From Novosphingobium sp. 28-62-57 (GTDB lineage: Bacteria > Pseudomonadota > Alphaproteobacteria > Sphingomonadales > Sphingomonadaceae), in assembly GCA_002256985.1 (NCBI GenBank), contig NCGO01000005.1, positions 62,001 through 126,000 of the forward strand: DNA of 64,000 nt, given 5' to 3'. The notes beneath the pieces were generated by a model, which did not search any database, was not told the DNA's origin, and saw only the letters and a program-made list of their open reading frames with translations. Positions 60,451-64,000 of this stretch are shown piece by piece (the first letter of the stretch is position 1; every line of letters starts with the position of its first letter). A program made the position numbers and the translations under genes.

Positions 60451-61653
60451 ATGCGCGAAGCAGCGATCGTTTCCACCGCCCGGACCGGCGTTGGCAAAGC
60501 TTACCGTGGTGCCTTCAATGATACCGAAGCCCCGGTTCTTTCGGCCCACGTAGTCAACGCCGCGCTGGAGCGGGCCGGGATCGATCCTGCGCGTGTGGAT
60601 GATGTCTATCTGGGCGTGGGCAACCACTGGAACACGCAGAGCTACAACCTTGGCCGCTTGACGGTGCACGGCTCGGTCCTGCCCGATACGACCGGCGGCT
60701 TCACGCTCGACCGAAAGTGCTCTTCGGGCCTCAACGCCATTGCGCTGGCCGCGCGCGGAATCATGTGCAACGAGATCGACGTGGCCGTGGCGGGCGGGAT
60801 GGAGAGCATTTCGCTCACGCTCAACAAGCACACGCCCGCGTTCCGCAACCGCTCGCAGTTCATCAACGCGGCTGATCCTTATGCCTATATGGCGATGATC
60901 GAGACGGCCGAAATCGTGGCCGAACGCTATGGCGTGAGCCGCGAGGAACAGGACCAGTTCGCGGCGCTTTCGCAACAGCGCGCAGCCGCGGGGCAGGCCG
61001 CGGGCAAGTTTGATGACGAAATCGTGCCGATCACGGTGACCAAAGCCTTGTTCGACAAGGAAGGCAACGAGACCGGCAAGGAAGAGATCACGCTGACCAA
61101 GGACGAAGGCGTGCGCGCGGGCACGACCTATGAAGCGCTGGCGGGCCTGAAGCCGGTGTTCAAGAACGGGCAGGTGATTGCCGAAGGCAAACATGTGACC
61201 GCCGGCAACGCCAGCCAGCTTTCCGATGGCGCATCGGCGCAAGTGCTGATGGACCTTGATACCGCGCGGGCCGAGGACCGCCCGGTGCTGGGCATTTATC
61301 GGGGGTTTCAGGTGGCGGGTTGCGGTGCGGATGAAATGGGCATCGGCCCGGTGTTCGCGATTCCCAAGTTGCTCGACCGGGCAGGCTTGAAGATTGAGGA
61401 CATTGGCCTGTTCGAAATCAACGAGGCTTTTGCCAGCCAAGCTGTCTATTGTCAGCAGAAGCTGGGCATTGATCCCGAGAAACTGAATGTGAACGGCGGC
61501 GGCATCGCCATTGGCCATCCCTTCGGCATGACCGGATCGCGTCTGGTCGGCCACGCGCTGATCGAGGGCAAGCGGCGCGGGGTGAAGTACGTGATCGTAT
61601 CGATGTGCGTGGCGGGCGGCATGGGTGCTGCCGGTCTGTTCGAAGTGGCCTGA
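60451..61653 (+). CDS. acetyl-CoA acyltransferase (thiolase), second copy
   Basis: A 400-residue thiolase distinct from the FadA6-like one: active Cys in [41 protein letters not shown], and the second Cys in [12 protein letters not shown]. It cleaves beta-ketoacyl-CoA esters; the SCP-x/FadA5-type side-chain thiolase or a later ring-fragment thiolase are options. RBS GAGGA upstream. Confidence 0.87.
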   Translation: MREAAIVSTARTGVGKAYRGAFNDTEAPVLSAHVVNAALERAGIDPARVDDVYLGVGNHWNTQSYNLGRLTVHGSVLPDTTGGFTLDRKCSSGLNAIALAARGIMCNEIDVAVAGGMESISLTLNKHTPAFRNRSQFINAADPYAYMAMIETAEIVAERYGVSREEQDQFAALSQQRAAAGQAAGKFDDEIVPITVTKALFDKEGNETGKEEITLTKDEGVRAGTTYEALAGLKPVFKNGQVIAEGKHVTAGNASQLSDGASAQVLMDLDTARAEDRPVLGIYRGFQVAGCGADEMGIGPVFAIPKLLDRAGLKIEDIGLFEINEAFASQAVYCQQKLGIDPEKLNVNGGGIAIGHPFGMTGSRLVGHALIEGKRRGVKYVIVSMCVAGGMGAAGLFEVA

Positions 61654-61656
61654 TGG

Positions 61657-63201
61657 ATGACCACGCTTAACCCGCTGCCCCTCACCATCCCCCACGCCGC
61701 GCAGGCCGCTGCGGCGCAGTGGGGCGATGCGTCTGCTGTCATTGATCAGGGCCGCGTGTGGAGCTTTGCCGATCTGTGGCAGCACAGCCGTGCCCTAGCC
61801 TCAGCCCTGCTGGCGCAAGGTATGGGCGCGGGGGACCGAGTCGCGATCTGGGCACCCAATTCGCGCGAATGGATCGTGGCGGCGATTGCGGCGATGACCT
61901 GCGGGGCCAGTGTCGTCACGCTCAACACCCGGCTGAAGGGGCGCGAAGCGGGCGATATCCTGCGGCGCACCCATACCAAACTGCTGTTCACGGTCGAAAG
62001 CTTCCTCGGCATCGATTACCGCGCGCTGATTGCGGGCGAGGCGCTGCCTGCGTTGGAGCAGACGGTCCTGATCGACAGTGGCTTTGAAGCCTTTGCCGCC
62101 ATGGGCCGGGGCGCGGACGATCCCGCCGTGGATGCCGCGCTGGCGCAGATTGACGCCGATACCGTATCGGACATTCTGTTCACCAGCGGCACCACCGGTA
62201 GCCCCAAGGGCGTGCTGATGACCTATGGTCAGGTCTTGCCGCAAGCTGCGGTGTGGATCGCCAACACACGCTTGGTGGAGGGGGATCGCTATCTGATCGT
62301 CAACCCGTTCTTCCATTCGTTCGGCATGAAAGTGGGCTGGGTGGCCTGCATTCTGGCAGGAGCCGTGGCCGTGCCGATGCCGCAGTTTGATGTGCAACAG
62401 GCCATTGACCTGATCGAACGCGAGCGGGTTACTTTCATGCCAGGGCCGCCTACGATCTTTCAGATGCTGCTGGCCGAACTCGACAAGCGGCAGTGGGATT
62501 GCTCATCCTTGCGTGGGGGCACCACCGGGGCGGCCACCGTGCCGCCATCGCTGGTCGAGCGTATCCGCAACGATCTGGGCATGACCGATCTGATTACCGC
62601 CTATGGCATGACCGAATGCGTGAACATCACCACCTGCGTGCCCGGCGATGATGCCGAAACCATCGCCCGCACCTGTGGCGCGGCATTTCCCGGCAATGAA
62701 GTGCGCGTGGCCGATGATGCGGGCCGCGAAGTGCCGCGCGGGGAAACCGGCGAAGTGCTGGTGCGCGGGCAGGGCGTGATGCTGGGCTATCTCGATGATC
62801 CCGCCGCCACCGCCGAAGCGATAGATGCCGATGGCTGGCTCCACACCGGCGATATCGGCACGATGGACGAGCGTGGATATTTGCGCATCACTGACCGCAA
62901 GAAGGACCTGTATATCTCCGGCGGGTTCAACGTCTATCCGGCGGAAGTGGAAAAGCTGCTCGCTGAACACCCGGCCATAGGCATGGTTGCTGTGGTGGGC
63001 GTAGCGGATGAGCGGCTAGGCGAAGTGGGCCGCGCGTTCGTGGTGCTGCGGCCCGGTGCGGAGGCGACCGAGGCGGACCTGATCGCTTGGTCGCGCGAGA
63101 ACATGGCGAATTACAAGGTGCCGCGCCGCATCGTGTTCGTCGATGATCTGCCGCGCAATGCCTCGGGCAAAGTGCTGAAGACCGAACTGCGCGCGCAATA
63201 A
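61657..63201 (+). CDS. fadD3: acyl-CoA synthetase, FadD3-like (HIP-CoA ligase)
   Basis: A 514-residue AMP-forming ligase: SDILFTSGTTGSPKGVL P-loop, NPFFHSFGMKVGW, TFMPGPPTIFQMLL, YGMTE, WLHTGDIG and LPRNASGKVLK with the conserved Lys. It resembles FadD3 (Rv3561), which activates the 9,17-seco acid HIP with CoA at the head of C/D-ring degradation. Start 61657 is 4 bases after the thiolase stop. Confidence 0.88.
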   Translation: MTTLNPLPLTIPHAAQAAAAQWGDASAVIDQGRVWSFADLWQHSRALASALLAQGMGAGDRVAIWAPNSREWIVAAIAAMTCGASVVTLNTRLKGREAGDILRRTHTKLLFTVESFLGIDYRALIAGEALPALEQTVLIDSGFEAFAAMGRGADDPAVDAALAQIDADTVSDILFTSGTTGSPKGVLMTYGQVLPQAAVWIANTRLVEGDRYLIVNPFFHSFGMKVGWVACILAGAVAVPMPQFDVQQAIDLIERERVTFMPGPPTIFQMLLAELDKRQWDCSSLRGGTTGAATVPPSLVERIRNDLGMTDLITAYGMTECVNITTCVPGDDAETIARTCGAAFPGNEVRVADDAGREVPRGETGEVLVRGQGVMLGYLDDPAATAEAIDADGWLHTGDIGTMDERGYLRITDRKKDLYISGGFNVYPAEVEKLLAEHPAIGMVAVVGVADERLGEVGRAFVVLRPGAEATEADLIAWSRENMANYKVPRRIVFVDDLPRNASGKVLKTELRAQ

Positions 63202-63216
63202 CAAAGGGATTTGAGG

Positions 63217-63987
63217 ATGACGGACAGGTTCACAGGCAAAGTCGCCCTGATTACCGGCGCGGCATCGGGCATTGGCCGGGCGGCGGCGATCCGCTTTGCG
63301 CAGGAAGGCGCGCGGGTGTTTTGCGCGGACCTCAATCTTGCCGGCGCGCAGGCGGTGGCGGCGGAAATCGGCGGCAGTGCTGGCGCGGTGCAGGTGGATG
63401 TCGCCGATTATGCCAGCAATCAGGCGATGGTCGCGCACGTGATGGAGCAGGCTGGCCAGCTTGACGTCGCGTTCCTGAACGCCGGGCTTTATGGCGCGGC
63501 CGAAGGGCTGGATACGGTGGACGAGGCGGTGTTCGACACGCTGATCGCGGTGAACCTGAAGGGTGCGTTCAACGGGATCAAGGCAGTGCAACCGGTCATC
63601 GCACAGGGCGGCGCGGTGGTGGTCACCGCATCGGCGGCGGGCGTGGTGGGGCACCCGGCCAACCCTGCTTATAGTGCGGCCAAGCATGGCGTGGTGGGGC
63701 TGGTGAAGTCCTGCGTCGATGCCTTTGCTGCGCGGGGCGCGCGGATCAACGCCTTGTGCCCCGGCGGGGTGGAAACGCCGTTGATTGGTGCGGTCGATGT
63801 GGCGATGGTCGATCCGCAAGATCTCCCGCGCGTGCCCCTGCGTGGCATGGGCCGGGCGCAGCATGTGGCCGAGGTAGCGCTATGGCTGGCCAGCCCGGCG
63901 GCGGGTTTCATTACAGGGCAAGCTCAGGTGCTGGATGCGGCGCTGCTGTCGACGTTTGCACCAGTGATGCTGCCGGTTGGACCTTGA
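63217..63987 (+). CDS. SDR-family oxidoreductase, last gene in the window
   Basis: A 256-residue SDR: TGAASGIGRA, NAGLYG, Ser in TASAAGV, YSAAK, and ITGQAQVLDAA in place of the usual VDGG. An AAAGGG sequence precedes the ATG at 63217. It continues the steroid run; the window ends 13 bases later, so further operon genes may lie to the right. Confidence 0.85.
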   Translation: MTDRFTGKVALITGAASGIGRAAAIRFAQEGARVFCADLNLAGAQAVAAEIGGSAGAVQVDVADYASNQAMVAHVMEQAGQLDVAFLNAGLYGAAEGLDTVDEAVFDTLIAVNLKGAFNGIKAVQPVIAQGGAVVVTASAAGVVGHPANPAYSAAKHGVVGLVKSCVDAFAARGARINALCPGGVETPLIGAVDVAMVDPQDLPRVPLRGMGRAQHVAEVALWLASPAAGFITGQAQVLDAALLSTFAPVMLPVGP

Positions 63988-64000
63988 ACCTCGCTTAACT

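Overview
The window looks like a chromosomal segment from a sphingomonad alphaproteobacterium (Novosphingobium/Sphingobium type). The evidence is high GC, a RibB with an N-terminal extension, the CysD / fused CysN-CysC arrangement, large TonB-dependent receptors, isoquinoline-oxidoreductase-type molybdoenzymes and a dense set of CoA, SDR and SnoaL genes. No rRNA, tRNA, CRISPR, phage or transposase gene was seen. All identifications were made by eye from motifs and remembered family sequences; no search was run.

Layout. 1-7.2 kb (minus strand) is housekeeping: partial ribB, a UbiB/AarF kinase with a DCC thiol protein, a LuxR-type regulator, and sulfate activation (cysQ, cysNC, cysD). 7.4-9.1 kb (plus) holds a glycine-rich secreted protein, an ECF sigma factor and a one-TM partner. 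9.3-13.3 kb holds an IorA/IorB molybdenum hydroxylase pair and a glutaryl-CoA dehydrogenase. 13.5-45.3 kb is an accessory catabolic island: two TonB receptors, a Coq4-like protein, two D-aminoacylase-type amidohydrolases, an XRE-like regulator, an MFS transporter, many SDRs, three SnoaL-like proteins, an esterase, a cytochrome P450 with its ferredoxin, a sulfotransferase, a zinc alcohol dehydrogenase, a GMC oxidoreductase, an aldo/keto reductase and a KstD-like flavoprotein. 45.5-64 kb (plus) is a tightly packed run of 20 genes.

The 20-gene run is the centrepiece. Many products look like the enzymes that degrade the last two steroid rings in Mycobacterium (the KstR2 regulon): IpdA, IpdB, IpdC, EchA20, FadE31, FadE32, FadA6, an Rv3548c-like SDR, a FadE33-like protein, FadE30, IpdF and FadD3. 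With them are a HsaC-like ring-cleaving extradiol dioxygenase and a ketosteroid isomerase whose Tyr14, Asp38 and Asp99 fall at the classic positions. Together with the KstD-like flavoprotein, P450 and SnoaL-like dehydratase candidates, this points to steroid or bile-acid catabolism. No KstR2-type repressor lies in the window. HsaA/B, HsaD and KshA were also not found and may lie outside.

The intergenic spaces contain two repeat families: seven composite hairpin doublets ending in CGTCA...TGACG, and two copies of a longer inverted repeat, one of them between ipdA and ipdB. There are also several candidate operators. No gene-free stretch exceeds about 300 bases.
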